Shown here piece after piece: positions 1 to 8,261 of a stretch of DNA of 64,000 nt; position 1 is the stretch's first letter, and each line of letters begins with the position of its first letter. The notes beneath the pieces were generated by a model. It was not told where the DNA came from, searched no databases, and was given only the letters and a program-made list of their open reading frames with translations. The stretch is from Melioribacteraceae bacterium. GTDB lineage: Bacteria > Bacteroidota > Ignavibacteria > Ignavibacteriales > Melioribacteraceae. The position numbers were made by a program, and so were the translations under genes. Where the stretch lies: contig JAIPBD010000006.1 in assembly GCA_021739765.1 (NCBI GenBank), forward strand, positions 62,001 through 126,000. The letters run 5' to 3'.

Positions 1-602
1 AAATCTAAATATTCCTTTAAAGGATCATAATGCTTTGTGAGAATTGTGATCAACATAATTGACGAAAGCAGTATAAACAATGTTTCATTTGGGGCCTGAT
101 AACCGGCAAATTTATTCAGCGCTTCAGTAGAAGAAAAAACGATAAATAATGTAAGAACGGTGGCCATAATATTTGCGAGACCGATATGTTTTCTAAACAG
201 ATAAGCCACAACCCAGAAAATTCCCCACAAAATCAAAATTGGCCAGGCTAATAAAATGCTTCCTCCGGCTGCGGTCGCCAATCCTCTGCCGCCTTTAAAC
301 TTTAACCATGGCGAATAGCAATGAGCAAAAACGGCGGCAATTAAAGCGATGCCCATGGCTAAAAATTCTGAGTCACTAATCTGCGAGGCGATAAAAACAG
401 CCGCAAACCCTTTCCCGGCATCAATTAGAAGCACTATAGCCCCGGTTAGAACAGAGTTTGAGACTTCGAAACTGTTCATTGCACCGACATTTCCAGAACC
501 TTCTTTTGTAATGTCTTTTTGATGCGCGAATTTCATCACTAAAAAAGCGGTTGGTAGCGATCCAAGCAGATAACCAAATATTCCAGCTAAAATATTTTCC
601 AT
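1..602 (-). CDS. plsY: Acyl-phosphate:glycerol-3-phosphate acyltransferase PlsY (3' end beyond window)
   Basis: Integral inner-membrane enzyme that transfers an acyl group from acyl-phosphate to glycerol-3-phosphate, the first acylation in phospholipid synthesis. My translation from the ATG at 602 gives about 200 residues, close to the whole family length (about 195-215), running off the window start. Visible motifs are SGNVGAMN (residues 36-43; the family usually has SGNxGATN) and KFKGGRGLATAAG (about 101-113, the phosphate/glycerol-3-phosphate loop). Several hydrophobic helices are present. The next gene on the same strand lies upstream at 648, so the two may be co-transcribed. The identification rests on two family motifs in the right order and is secure; only the C-terminus is missing. 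Confidence 0.93.
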   Translation of the reverse strand, partial: MENILAGIFGYLLGSLPTAFLVMKFAHQKDITKEGSGNVGAMNSFEVSNSVLTGAIVLLIDAGKGFAAVFIASQISDSEFLAMGIALIAAVFAHCYSPWLKFKGGRGLATAAGGSILLAWPILILWGIFWVVAYLFRKHIGLANIMATVLTLFIVFSSTEALNKFAGYQAPNETLFILLSSIMLITILTKHYDPLKEYLD

Positions 603-647
603 AGTAAATCCAAATTTAACTTGTAAAGTTAAGAAATCTCGTTAGAA

Positions 648-1901
648 CTATTTCCCAACATTTGGGAGAAATTTCAAAATTTCACTCAATTCAACTTTGG
701 TATTTTTATCGTTGAGATTGATCACAATCAGATATCCTTTTTCTACCTTTGTTGAAAAAAATGCGTTTGCCAATTTAATTTGATCACTTTCAACAATAGT
801 GCCGTTATCGTGATTCCAGATCTCTTTGGACGTTATGCAACCTCGAGAAGGAGTAAGCGGGAAAAAAGCCTGATCAATATAATATCTCGGGTCATCAGCT
901 GATCCGTGCATAATTATGAGTCTTCTCCCAAACATTCCCGCATAATATGATTCAAAAATTGGTTCATAGGTTCTCCACGATTCGGGGAGAAAATCTCTAT
1001 AAAGATCCAAATTCCAATTTTTTGCAATGCTTTGATTGTGGAAAAATTTTTGTGGAGATACCTCAAACGGGATACGAGTTAAAATTATGGGGGAAGGTCC
1101 GATAACTTCGGTTGGAGTAATATACCATCCTTCGATTGTATAAATGCCTTCCGGTGTATTTCCATTAGAGATGTAACCGGGTAAGTCAGTAACGGATAAA
1201 GCAAGCTGTTGAATCGATAAAATGTTCCCGTTTGAGTCCAAAACGAATGAACCATCCGGATTACGAATTATCGATAATCCGGGAAATTCTCTGTTTTCTC
1301 TGAAAAACGAAAAAATTATTGTTTGGTTTTCCTGGAATTGATGGGAAAGGAGGTCCTTCAAATCGGGAAGAGATTGTTTCTCTCTCTCCAAATCTCCAAA
1401 ATATTTTTTAACAATTGGATTTGAGCTAAACTTTTGGGTTCGGGAAGCAAATTCGCGCTTTATATAATCCAAATTTAGTGAATCTATTTTTGCCAAATAC
1501 TCTGCGCTTATAATAAATTGTAATGGATCATTCAATTTTTCGAATAAATTTTTGATCTCTTTTTCGAATTCGTTTCTGAAGACCGAGTTTGCGGCAAACA
1601 GTATTTCTTTTTGCGTTCCATAATCGAATTGAAAGAAATCTGAGATACATTTCTTAATTAAAGCTTTCGAACTATCAGTATGAATCAGATTTAATCCGAT
1701 TTCTTTAATTATTCCTTTTAACTCCTGATCAGTTAAATTCCCCTGAATTGCGAAATTTATGTTATCCACTCTAATCCGGTGAAGATTATCAAGATTTTTC
1801 TGCAAAACATAGTTGGATCGGTAATCGTTAGGATTTACAACCCTCTGCGATAAAATTATTGCCGGAAGCAAACACAGAAGGTAAATGAACTTAATTTTCA
1901 T
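648..1901 (-). CDS. Secreted L,D-transpeptidase-like (YkuD-type) protein
   Basis: 417 residues. The N-terminus (MKIKFIYLLCLLPAIILSQ) is a signal peptide. The C-terminal third has the YkuD signature: a His-Gly (MHGSADDP, about residue 331) followed about 20 residues later by S-R-G-C-I (about 351-355). In this family the Cys is the nucleophile that makes 3-3 peptidoglycan cross-links or attaches proteins to peptidoglycan. Residues 20-200 are a helical, charged region I do not recognise. The usual SHGCIR is SRGCI here, so the His next to the Cys is replaced by Arg, which could mean altered activity. The protein is probably periplasmic. Transpeptidase activity is an inference from motif spacing. 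Confidence 0.6.
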   Translation of the reverse strand: MKIKFIYLLCLLPAIILSQRVVNPNDYRSNYVLQKNLDNLHRIRVDNINFAIQGNLTDQELKGIIKEIGLNLIHTDSSKALIKKCISDFFQFDYGTQKEILFAANSVFRNEFEKEIKNLFEKLNDPLQFIISAEYLAKIDSLNLDYIKREFASRTQKFSSNPIVKKYFGDLEREKQSLPDLKDLLSHQFQENQTIIFSFFRENREFPGLSIIRNPDGSFVLDSNGNILSIQQLALSVTDLPGYISNGNTPEGIYTIEGWYITPTEVIGPSPIILTRIPFEVSPQKFFHNQSIAKNWNLDLYRDFLPESWRTYEPIFESYYAGMFGRRLIIMHGSADDPRYYIDQAFFPLTPSRGCITSKEIWNHDNGTIVESDQIKLANAFFSTKVEKGYLIVINLNDKNTKVELSEILKFLPNVGK

Positions 1902-1977
1902 GCATTGGAAACCAAATGATTAGTAAATTTGTATGGAAGTATAATAAAATATTTGATGTCCTTTAATCCCAAATTTC

Positions 1978-3159
1978 ATGATCAAGAAAACCACCCTAAT
2001 AATTTCACTATTCTCTTTCAATTTGATAATATTTGCTCAAACGGGTATTGTAAAAACATACTTTTCAAAAGGGAAAGTTGAATCCGAGCTTTCATTCTCG
2101 GATGATATTTGGGATGGAACAAGTTATTGGTTCTATCCAAACGGGAATGTAAGATTAGAAAAAACTTACAGCGAAGGGAAGTTAAACGGACCGGTTAGAA
2201 GTTATTACGAAAATGGGTTGATTGAAGAAGAATATTATGTGAAAAACGGAGTTCTGGACGGCTTAAGAAGAACATTTTATGAAAATGGCGGATTGAAAGA
2301 AGTAAAAACATACAAGATGGGCGTACTGATAAAAAATAGTAAGGTTCCATTTGACAAAAATTTCCGTGCTCCTGTTGAGGCCTATTCCGCCGGTAATCGG
2401 CAGTATGAATTAAGAAAAAAGGACGAATCCATTTTATGTGATGTTGATTTATGCCCCGCACCACTGGGTGGTTTAGATGATGTTTACACGAAGTTAAAAT
2501 ATCCCGAGCAAGCCAAACTATATGGACTCGAAGGAACTGTGATTCTTACAGCGCAAATTACGACGGAGGGACGGGCACAGGATATTCGTGTACTAAAAGC
2601 TCTTGGGCTGGGATGCGAAGAGGCTGCGATGAGTGTGCTTGCCAAAACCGAATTCTTGCCGGGTCAGAATAACGGGAAAGTGGTTACGAGTCAGATAACA
2701 ATAAAATTCCCTTTCAAATTGGATGAACAGACAAAACTTGCTCAACTTTCCAGACGGGAAAAATTTGATACCGAGGCTTCAATAATCAAAGAGGAAAAAG
2801 ACTCGCCAAAAGTTGAAACAGTTCCGGATGAAGCACTTATCGAAGCCAATAATTTTTCATGCAATGTTGATATTTGCCCGGAGCCGATTGGAGGCATGAA
2901 GGAGTTGATGAGTAATTTACAAATACCTTTGCAAGCTAAAAATTTAAGATTGAATGGGGATGTCGTCATCATCGCGGAAATAAACGAATTTGGTTTCGTT
3001 CTCAAAACAGAGGTAATTCAATCATTAGGTTATGGTTGCGATGAAGCCGCTGAAAGCGCTCTTTATAAAACAAGATTCAAAGCGGGTATGACGAATGAGA
3101 AAGAAGTGGATGCTATAGTGAGGGTTGTAATACCATTCAGACTCAGCTCTCGAAAATAA
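1978..3159 (+). CDS. Secreted MORN/YwqK-repeat protein with two TonB C-terminal-like domains
   Basis: 393 residues. After a signal peptide (to about residue 20) come three or four short repeats of the type WYPNGNVRLEKTYSEGKLNG (about 24-105), the MORN_2/YwqK fold. Two TonB_C-like domains follow: about 170-248 (G-T-V-I-L ... GCEEAAMSVL ... F-P-F-K-L) and about 310-390 (G-D-V-V-I ... GCDEAAESAL ... I-P-F-R-L). Each is preceded by a DVDLCP/NVDICP segment with conserved cysteines. There is no proline-rich linker or obvious inner-membrane anchor apart from the signal peptide, so this is not a canonical TonB energy transducer; a periplasmic protein-protein interaction role is more likely. It is divergent from the upstream transpeptidase gene. 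Substrate and partner are unknown. Confidence 0.6.
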   Translation: MIKKTTLIISLFSFNLIIFAQTGIVKTYFSKGKVESELSFSDDIWDGTSYWFYPNGNVRLEKTYSEGKLNGPVRSYYENGLIEEEYYVKNGVLDGLRRTFYENGGLKEVKTYKMGVLIKNSKVPFDKNFRAPVEAYSAGNRQYELRKKDESILCDVDLCPAPLGGLDDVYTKLKYPEQAKLYGLEGTVILTAQITTEGRAQDIRVLKALGLGCEEAAMSVLAKTEFLPGQNNGKVVTSQITIKFPFKLDEQTKLAQLSRREKFDTEASIIKEEKDSPKVETVPDEALIEANNFSCNVDICPEPIGGMKELMSNLQIPLQAKNLRLNGDVVIIAEINEFGFVLKTEVIQSLGYGCDEAAESALYKTRFKAGMTNEKEVDAIVRVVIPFRLSSRK

Positions 3160-3172
3160 AGATGTAGAAAAG

Positions 3173-3220
3173 TTGCGACCGTCTCAGAATTAAAATTCAG
3201 GATTTATGAGACAGCCGCAA
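3173..3220. terminator. Two-part hairpin between convergent genes
   Basis: TTGCG (3173-3177) and GTCTCA (3181-3186) pair with TGAGAC (3207-3212) and CGCAA (3216-3220). A small GAATT/AATTC stem sits inside the loop. It lies between the convergent stops at 3159 and 3231. There is no run of T, so factor-independent termination is uncertain; it could be a transcript-end stabiliser. Confidence 0.4.
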
Positions 3221-3230
3221 TCCGAACATA

Positions 3231-3863
3231 TTATTTTATTAGTTTTAAGAATTCACTTTCAATTGCTTTCCCGCGATTTCGTGCATACCAAAGATGAATT
3301 TTTTCCGTGAATTGATCTTTTACCATTCCTTCATTTTTCCAACCGATAATTAAATCAACTAATTCTTGAGGGCGAGGTCCCCATTGGAATAATTCATTGC
3401 CATCCTCGTCAAAAGCGACAATTTTAGGTATACTGCGTGAAACACCATTCGTAAGATATGAATCAATAATATCGAGATTATCATCGCGCCGTAAAATCTT
3501 TACTTCAATTTTTTCGTTTAATTCGGCCATTTTAATTATGTAAGGCAGAATTTGCGCCGAATCACCACACCAATCTTCGGTAATTACCATCCAAGTTTGT
3601 TTTTTATCTATTTTTTGAATTTGTTCTTTCAGTTCATCACTCACTTTGTAGGTTTTTTGAATTCTGGTTGAGCGGTGCAAATTCATTTTTTTGTATTCGT
3701 AATAAGTTTTTCCCTTCAGATCGAAGGACTCGGGATCAGTTCTATCAACATAATTTTTCCATTCGTCGAAATAGTCGGAGTACTCCAATCCATTTTCAAG
3801 CCTTCCATCTTCAATAAAAAAAGGAGTATTTTCAACTACATTTTCATCAATATTATTCATCAT
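3231..3863 (-). CDS. Thioredoxin-fold protein with a single-cysteine WCGDS site
   Basis: 210 residues, no signal peptide, so cytoplasmic. Residues about 85-180 form a thioredoxin fold: VITEDWCGDSAQ (Cys near residue 99), a central strand EVKILRRDD, and the cis-Pro region SRSIPKIVAFDEDG. The active site is WCGDS rather than WCxxC, so only the first Cys is present. That rules out a normal dithiol reductase cycle and fits a monothiol or regulatory role. Its start is 5 nt from the stop of the upstream peptidase gene on the same strand, suggesting a two-gene operon. Bacteroidota carry a small family with this ITEDWCGD motif annotated only as thioredoxin family; the substrate is unknown. Confidence 0.7.
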   Translation of the reverse strand: MMNNIDENVVENTPFFIEDGRLENGLEYSDYFDEWKNYVDRTDPESFDLKGKTYYEYKKMNLHRSTRIQKTYKVSDELKEQIQKIDKKQTWMVITEDWCGDSAQILPYIIKMAELNEKIEVKILRRDDNLDIIDSYLTNGVSRSIPKIVAFDEDGNELFQWGPRPQELVDLIIGWKNEGMVKDQFTEKIHLWYARNRGKAIESEFLKLIK

Positions 3864-3868
3864 TATCC

Positions 3869-5521
3869 TTATTTTTCAATTTCAAAATTTGGTTTAATAT
3901 CAACCGGCAGATCAGCTAGTTTATCCACTAATGTTCTCATTGAAGGAGAGTAAACAGCGTAATCGGTTATCATTTTTTTTGCGGCGTCATAGTCTCCAAG
4001 CGCTTGAATCATCAAAACTTCAGTAGCCAATTTCTTTAAAACCTCTTCAGCTTTCTCATGATTTACTTTCACCTTTTGTGTGGTTTCGTTGTATTCATAC
4101 GCGCCATTTTGCAGCATATAGTTATAGATGATCGCGTTGCCGCCACCGTGAGCTTCCGAAATACCAAAACGGATTGATCGAAAAACACCGGCAAGAAATG
4201 TATGCCACATTTCATTTTCAAATTCCGCGGGATAAATGCCCTTTTCGATCATCAATAAATTGTTCCACATTCCGAGAATATCGGCCTTACATTCTTCCAT
4301 TGTTGAATAGGTCTCTTTTAACTCTTTTTTCACTTCTGTCTTTGCACCGTTTTTAGAAATGAAACCGGGTCCGACTCCATGTGACATTTCATGCATCAAG
4401 GTGTGGTTAAAAAATCCTTCAAAAGTTACATTCGATAATTGGGATTCATCCATCACAATTTCGGCAATTGGTTTCATCAATTTTTCAAACTTGGCTTCAT
4501 GAATATTTTTGAGCATCACTTTTTTCGAGCCTTTTGCTTTGCGAACTCGTTCATCATTTGGGAGATTAAACGCGAGTGTTTGAACACCGGCTTTTGTATC
4601 CCCTGCTGAAAAAACTTCTTGCACCACAACAATTGGTGATTCACTTCCTCGATCAAAATTCTTATGTTCATCGGGAATTGGAAGATTAGATTCCATCTCA
4701 TCTAAATAATTCGCAAATATTTTTACCTTTTTCGATTCCTCGGGATCAACTATAGTAAGGAAGCTTTCGAACGCTGCTTTGTAATTAAACATCTCATCTT
4801 CATAAACTTCGTAAGGACCAATAATTACTTCGATTGTGTGGTCCTTCAAGTCCATCCAAGCCATATCACTTTCGTAATAATCATTACTCAGAAATGCGTA
4901 GGCTCTTGTTTGGAGGTATTTTTTTAGAGTTGGATTGTCAGCAAATTTTGCCGCTTCCTTTAATAAATCCGAAGCTCTGATTAATTCGGCTTCGTATCTT
5001 TGGGAATAGGGAACAGCAACTAACTTATCGCCATCTCTCTCAATCACTGTAAACTCGGATGTAAATACTGCTTCATCTTCAGGGTGTTCTTTTAACCAAT
5101 TTTCGAATTCTTCTTTAGTTAAATCAGCAGGGTAATAATTTGCTCCTTTTGGTTTAGAATGACCTTCAACAAATGGTTTGTTGTGATCAAGTCTATCGAA
5201 AGGTCCAAACATGATTTTAAAATACTCGAGTTTTTGCTTATCCAAATCAGAAGCTGATTTTTCCAGCATCATTTCAACTTCTTCATTTTGAGCATAAACT
5301 TGATTCAGAAAAATATCATCCATCACTTTTGCGGCTTCGTAAAGTTTTTGTAAAACGATCTTTTGATTTTCATCCAAAAGGGTTTCATCATAATTCACAT
5401 CTGTTTCGACAAAATTTGCAAGTTTTTTATCCATATCGGTGGGTTCCTCTTTGGGTTCGTTTTGACACGAAGTTAATACCAGGCTAAAAAAAAGAATAAT
5501 AACTACTATTAAATTTTTCAT
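3869..5521 (-). CDS. M49-like (dipeptidyl-peptidase III family) zinc lipoprotein peptidase
   Basis: 550 residues from the ATG at 5521. That start is chosen because AGAGAGG precedes it and the next residues form a lipoprotein signal (MKNLIVV...LVLTSC, lipobox LTSC); the open frame upstream lacks such signals. Zinc motifs are HEMSHG (near residue 379) and EECKAD (near 410), the third ligand and a hallmark of peptidase family M49. Classical DPP III has a six-residue HEXXGH; here the spacing is the ordinary HEXXH. The protein is predicted to be tethered in the envelope and to degrade peptides. The thioredoxin-like gene follows 5 nt downstream. The family call is good; true dipeptidyl-peptidase activity is inferred. 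Confidence 0.72.
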   Translation of the reverse strand: MKNLIVVIILFFSLVLTSCQNEPKEEPTDMDKKLANFVETDVNYDETLLDENQKIVLQKLYEAAKVMDDIFLNQVYAQNEEVEMMLEKSASDLDKQKLEYFKIMFGPFDRLDHNKPFVEGHSKPKGANYYPADLTKEEFENWLKEHPEDEAVFTSEFTVIERDGDKLVAVPYSQRYEAELIRASDLLKEAAKFADNPTLKKYLQTRAYAFLSNDYYESDMAWMDLKDHTIEVIIGPYEVYEDEMFNYKAAFESFLTIVDPEESKKVKIFANYLDEMESNLPIPDEHKNFDRGSESPIVVVQEVFSAGDTKAGVQTLAFNLPNDERVRKAKGSKKVMLKNIHEAKFEKLMKPIAEIVMDESQLSNVTFEGFFNHTLMHEMSHGVGPGFISKNGAKTEVKKELKETYSTMEECKADILGMWNNLLMIEKGIYPAEFENEMWHTFLAGVFRSIRFGISEAHGGGNAIIYNYMLQNGAYEYNETTQKVKVNHEKAEEVLKKLATEVLMIQALGDYDAAKKMITDYAVYSPSMRTLVDKLADLPVDIKPNFEIEK

Positions 5522-5635
5522 TCCATCCTCTCTATAAGTTTTCAATACGTAAAAATAGAGATTTTGACAACAAGAACCATTTGTGAGATGTTGTTTAGCT
5601 GACAAAGATGCAAAAATTTGATATGATTTTTGAAA

Positions 5636-5665
5636 GTGAAAGAAGGCATGGATATTAACCCATGC
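5636..5665 (-). terminator. Intrinsic terminator after the surface-repeat gene
   Basis: GGCATGG (5645-5651) and CCATGCC (5659-5665) form a perfect 7-bp stem with a 7-nt loop. Read on the minus strand it is followed by TTCTTTCACTTTC. It sits 9 nt past the stop of the minus-strand gene ending at 5675. Confidence 0.6.
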
Positions 5666-5674
5666 CTCAGCAGA

Positions 5675-6772
5675 TTAATCGAAATTTGCGTTTATAAAAG
5701 GCAGCACTTTAAAAGGCGCAGGATTATTTTTGGCGATATTTATCAAACCGATTTGAACGCCGTTCAAAACTTCCGCAAGATTAAAGAGGCCAATCGATAA
5801 ACCTTTCTGTGTGCCATAAACTTGATTATATGCAGAAATTGAAACTCCCGTCATATTTTCAACTTTAGACCAAATTCCGGAGATGTTTAATCCGGTTAAA
5901 TCGTATGATTCGGTTTTGTATCCGACAATAGAGATTCCGGTTATTGCTTTTTCAGAATAAATCTGACCAACTGCCAGTGAAAATCCGGTTATTTTGGCTT
6001 CCGGCGTTACAATTGCAACTCCACCAATATTTATTCCGGTTATCCCGGATTCGGAAACCAAAGCTATACCGCTAAAATTTAGTCCGGTAATTTCCCCTTG
6101 AGAAACAAGAGCAACACCCCCAAAATTAATTCCGGAAATATCACCTTGAGAAACTACCGCGATTGATCCATAATTTATTCCTGTTACATTTTCCTGAGAG
6201 ACAACTGCCATTCCGCCAATGTTTACACCGGTTAATGCTTTCTGGGCGACTGTTGCTAAACCTCCGAAATTCAATCCGGTCATCTCGCCCTGTGCTACGG
6301 TTGCGAGTCCGCCAAAATTAATTCCCAACATATCACCCTGAGTAACCGTTGCTAAACCGGCTAAGCTTATTCCTTTCATATCACCTTCTGAAACATTTGC
6401 GAGTCCGCCAATATTAATTCCGGTCAATTCATCAAACGTTACATTTCCTGCCAAACCTAAATTAAATCCGGTGAGTTTTCCGGCTGAAGGAGCTAATCCT
6501 AATGAAATTCCGTTCACTTCTGAATTATAATTATTACCCGGTTTCCAGAAAGTCAGATTAATTCCATTAATTTTTTCGATTCCACAATCTTTAATATTGA
6601 ATCGAAGACCGTTATGGACTTTCGAATTGCCAAAACTAATTCCGGAATTATTGGCTCCTATCAGGAAACTTGAAGTCGAACAATTTGAGCTATCAGACCA
6701 TTCTTGCGCAATTGTAAATCCGGTGAATGTGGTGAAAATCAGTAAAAATAAAAGAGGCTTCCAGCTTTTCAT
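5675..6772 (-). CDS. LA_2272-type surface-repeat protein, secreted
   Basis: 365 residues from the ATG at 6772, chosen because GGAG precedes it by 8 nt and a signal peptide (MKSWKPLLFLLIFTTFTGFTIAQ) follows at once. Residues about 70-320 are at least a dozen near-tandem units of 16-17 residues of the form TGINIGGLAVVSQGEM, with a regular Gly/Asn/Ile pattern. This repeat matches the LA_2272/beta-helix-like surface repeat and should fold as an elongated right-handed solenoid. There is no sorting tail. The likely site is periplasm or cell surface; function is unknown. The repeats are diverged at DNA level, so this is an old expansion, not a recent slippage. Confidence 0.65.
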   Translation of the reverse strand: MKSWKPLLFLLIFTTFTGFTIAQEWSDSSNCSTSSFLIGANNSGISFGNSKVHNGLRFNIKDCGIEKINGINLTFWKPGNNYNSEVNGISLGLAPSAGKLTGFNLGLAGNVTFDELTGINIGGLANVSEGDMKGISLAGLATVTQGDMLGINFGGLATVAQGEMTGLNFGGLATVAQKALTGVNIGGMAVVSQENVTGINYGSIAVVSQGDISGINFGGVALVSQGEITGLNFSGIALVSESGITGINIGGVAIVTPEAKITGFSLAVGQIYSEKAITGISIVGYKTESYDLTGLNISGIWSKVENMTGVSISAYNQVYGTQKGLSIGLFNLAEVLNGVQIGLINIAKNNPAPFKVLPFINANFD

Positions 6773-6943
6773 ATCTGCTCCGAATATATCAATTAAATAA
6801 ACTACTCTTAAGACTCCTAACTTCATTCAAATGTTACATCAACTTGTAAAATATTTGGACTATTTCTGAATCATACGATGTATAGTTTAGTGGACAAATT
6901 TTCCGGAAATGATCGAATCCAACCATTTTTCGAAACTATTTTC

Positions 6944-6958
6944 TGGCATAATCATTGG
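6944..6958 (+). promoter_or_regulatory. Possible sigma-54 (-24/-12) promoter
   Basis: TGGCATAATCATTGG has GG and the -12 dinucleotide exactly 10 nt apart, as sigma-54 promoters require (TGGCAC-N5-TTGC). The -24 box is a near match; the -12 box is TTGG instead of TTGC. The predicted start site near 6970 is just upstream of the SD GGAGGG (6980-6985) of the DUF6600 gene. The site shares TGGCATAA..ATTG with the one at 34112-34127. Confidence 0.35.
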
Positions 6959-6989
6959 TTTATTGGTTTGAAACCGATTGGAGGGAAAA

Positions 6990-8198
6990 ATGAAAAAGAT
7001 ATTAGTAATCAGCGCAGTATTTGTAATTATGGCTTCAAGTTTTATCGAAGCGAATCCAAGAATCCGCGGGGGAGTGAATTTCAATTATTTTTATGCTGAA
7101 CTATCTCCCTATGGTGAATGGATAGAAATTGACCGAAATGTAATCGTTTGGAGACCATATCATGTTTCATATTCTTGGCAGCCGTATACGAGAGGAAGAT
7201 GGGAATACACAGCACATGGATGGTATTGGGATTCTTTCGAACCATTTGGTTGGGCGACTTATCATTATGGCAGATGGTTTAATGACGATTACTACGGGTG
7301 GGTTTGGATGCCCGGCTATGAATGGGGGCCATCGTGGGTTGAATGGAGATATAACGATGTATATGTTGGCTGGGCACCATTACCACCTTATGCTGAATTT
7401 CGTGTAAGTGTTGGAATCCATTTTTCAATAAACTGGCATTCTCATTATCGACACTGGAATTTTATAGCTTATAATCGATTTTGCGGATATGATGTGAGCC
7501 GTTACATTATTCATAACCGATATAATTCCGGGATATTTAATAAGACTAAATACAGAACAAATTATTATCAAAGTGGGAACAGAATTATTAACGGTGGTGT
7601 TGATCGAAGCTACGTTCAAAGAAGGGCGGGTTTCAGAATCGCCGAGAGAGAACTTGATTACGCAAGATCGGCAGACGATTACAGAAAGTCGAGAAATGAT
7701 GGTCGAAATGTTATTAAAACCTATGTGCCAGATGATGATAATTTAAAACGAGTAAGAACGGTCGAGAAGTTTGATATTAAAAGCTCGCGCACCAGAACTT
7801 CTCTTAAAACAGACAAAATTACTCAACGTAGCTCATCTGTTGAAGTTGAATCAAGATCTCAAACTCGAGTTCCTTCAAGGGCTGCTGATTCAAAACAAAA
7901 TGTAAGAAATCAAAGCAGAACAGAAAAAAATTATCAACAAGGAGCACAAATAGAAAGATTCAGCAGCAGAAAAGATGCCGGTAAAGTGAATCAAAGGAGT
8001 TATAATCGAAACGAAGCTCCACAAGTACAAAAACGTTCTAATACCGGAACAAAAGTACAAAGAGAGACAATTTCGAGAGCGCCGGCAACCGGCAAAAAGT
8101 CAGTATCGTCACCACAAAAAAGAGTTAATAAGTCTGTTCAAAAATCTGTTCAAAAATCAGCCCCAAGAACATCCAAGGCTGTTAAAAAAAGAAGGTAA
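6990..8198 (+). CDS. DUF6600-type secreted protein with basic low-complexity tail
   Basis: 402 residues from the ATG at 6990, preceded by GGAGGG. A signal peptide (MKKILVISAVFVIMASSFIEA) is followed by a Trp/Tyr/Gly-rich domain, about residues 25-135, with repeated W-x-P-Y and YGWVWMPGYEWGPSWVEW-type motifs. This is the DUF6600 pattern. The remaining 240 residues are rich in Ser, Arg, Lys and Gln, with runs such as VQKSVQKSAP near the end, and are probably disordered. Such a cationic tail could bind peptidoglycan, polysaccharide or nucleic acid, but that is a guess. A possible sigma-54 promoter lies 32-46 nt upstream and a strong terminator follows. The biochemical function of the family is unknown. 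Confidence 0.7.
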   Translation: MKKILVISAVFVIMASSFIEANPRIRGGVNFNYFYAELSPYGEWIEIDRNVIVWRPYHVSYSWQPYTRGRWEYTAHGWYWDSFEPFGWATYHYGRWFNDDYYGWVWMPGYEWGPSWVEWRYNDVYVGWAPLPPYAEFRVSVGIHFSINWHSHYRHWNFIAYNRFCGYDVSRYIIHNRYNSGIFNKTKYRTNYYQSGNRIINGGVDRSYVQRRAGFRIAERELDYARSADDYRKSRNDGRNVIKTYVPDDDNLKRVRTVEKFDIKSSRTRTSLKTDKITQRSSSVEVESRSQTRVPSRAADSKQNVRNQSRTEKNYQQGAQIERFSSRKDAGKVNQRSYNRNEAPQVQKRSNTGTKVQRETISRAPATGKKSVSSPQKRVNKSVQKSVQKSAPRTSKAVKKRR

Positions 8199-8224
8199 TC
8201 AAATTCGGTGCATTATCTCTTTTC

Positions 8225-8258
8225 AAAATACCTCTTCTTAAGAAGGGGTATTTTTTTT
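8225..8258 (+). terminator. Strong intrinsic terminator
   Basis: A 13-bp stem (8225-8237 with 8242-8254, one G-U pair) closes a TTAA loop and runs into eight T. It ends the plus-strand DUF6600 gene and lies between convergent genes; on the other strand the T tract is only four long. Confidence 0.88.
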
Positions 8259-8261
8259 GAT

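Noticed and set aside
5675-6772. Array of short repeats as a CRISPR or DNA satellite
   Set aside because: The repeats are in a coding frame, diverged in third positions, and without equal spacers, so they are protein repeats.
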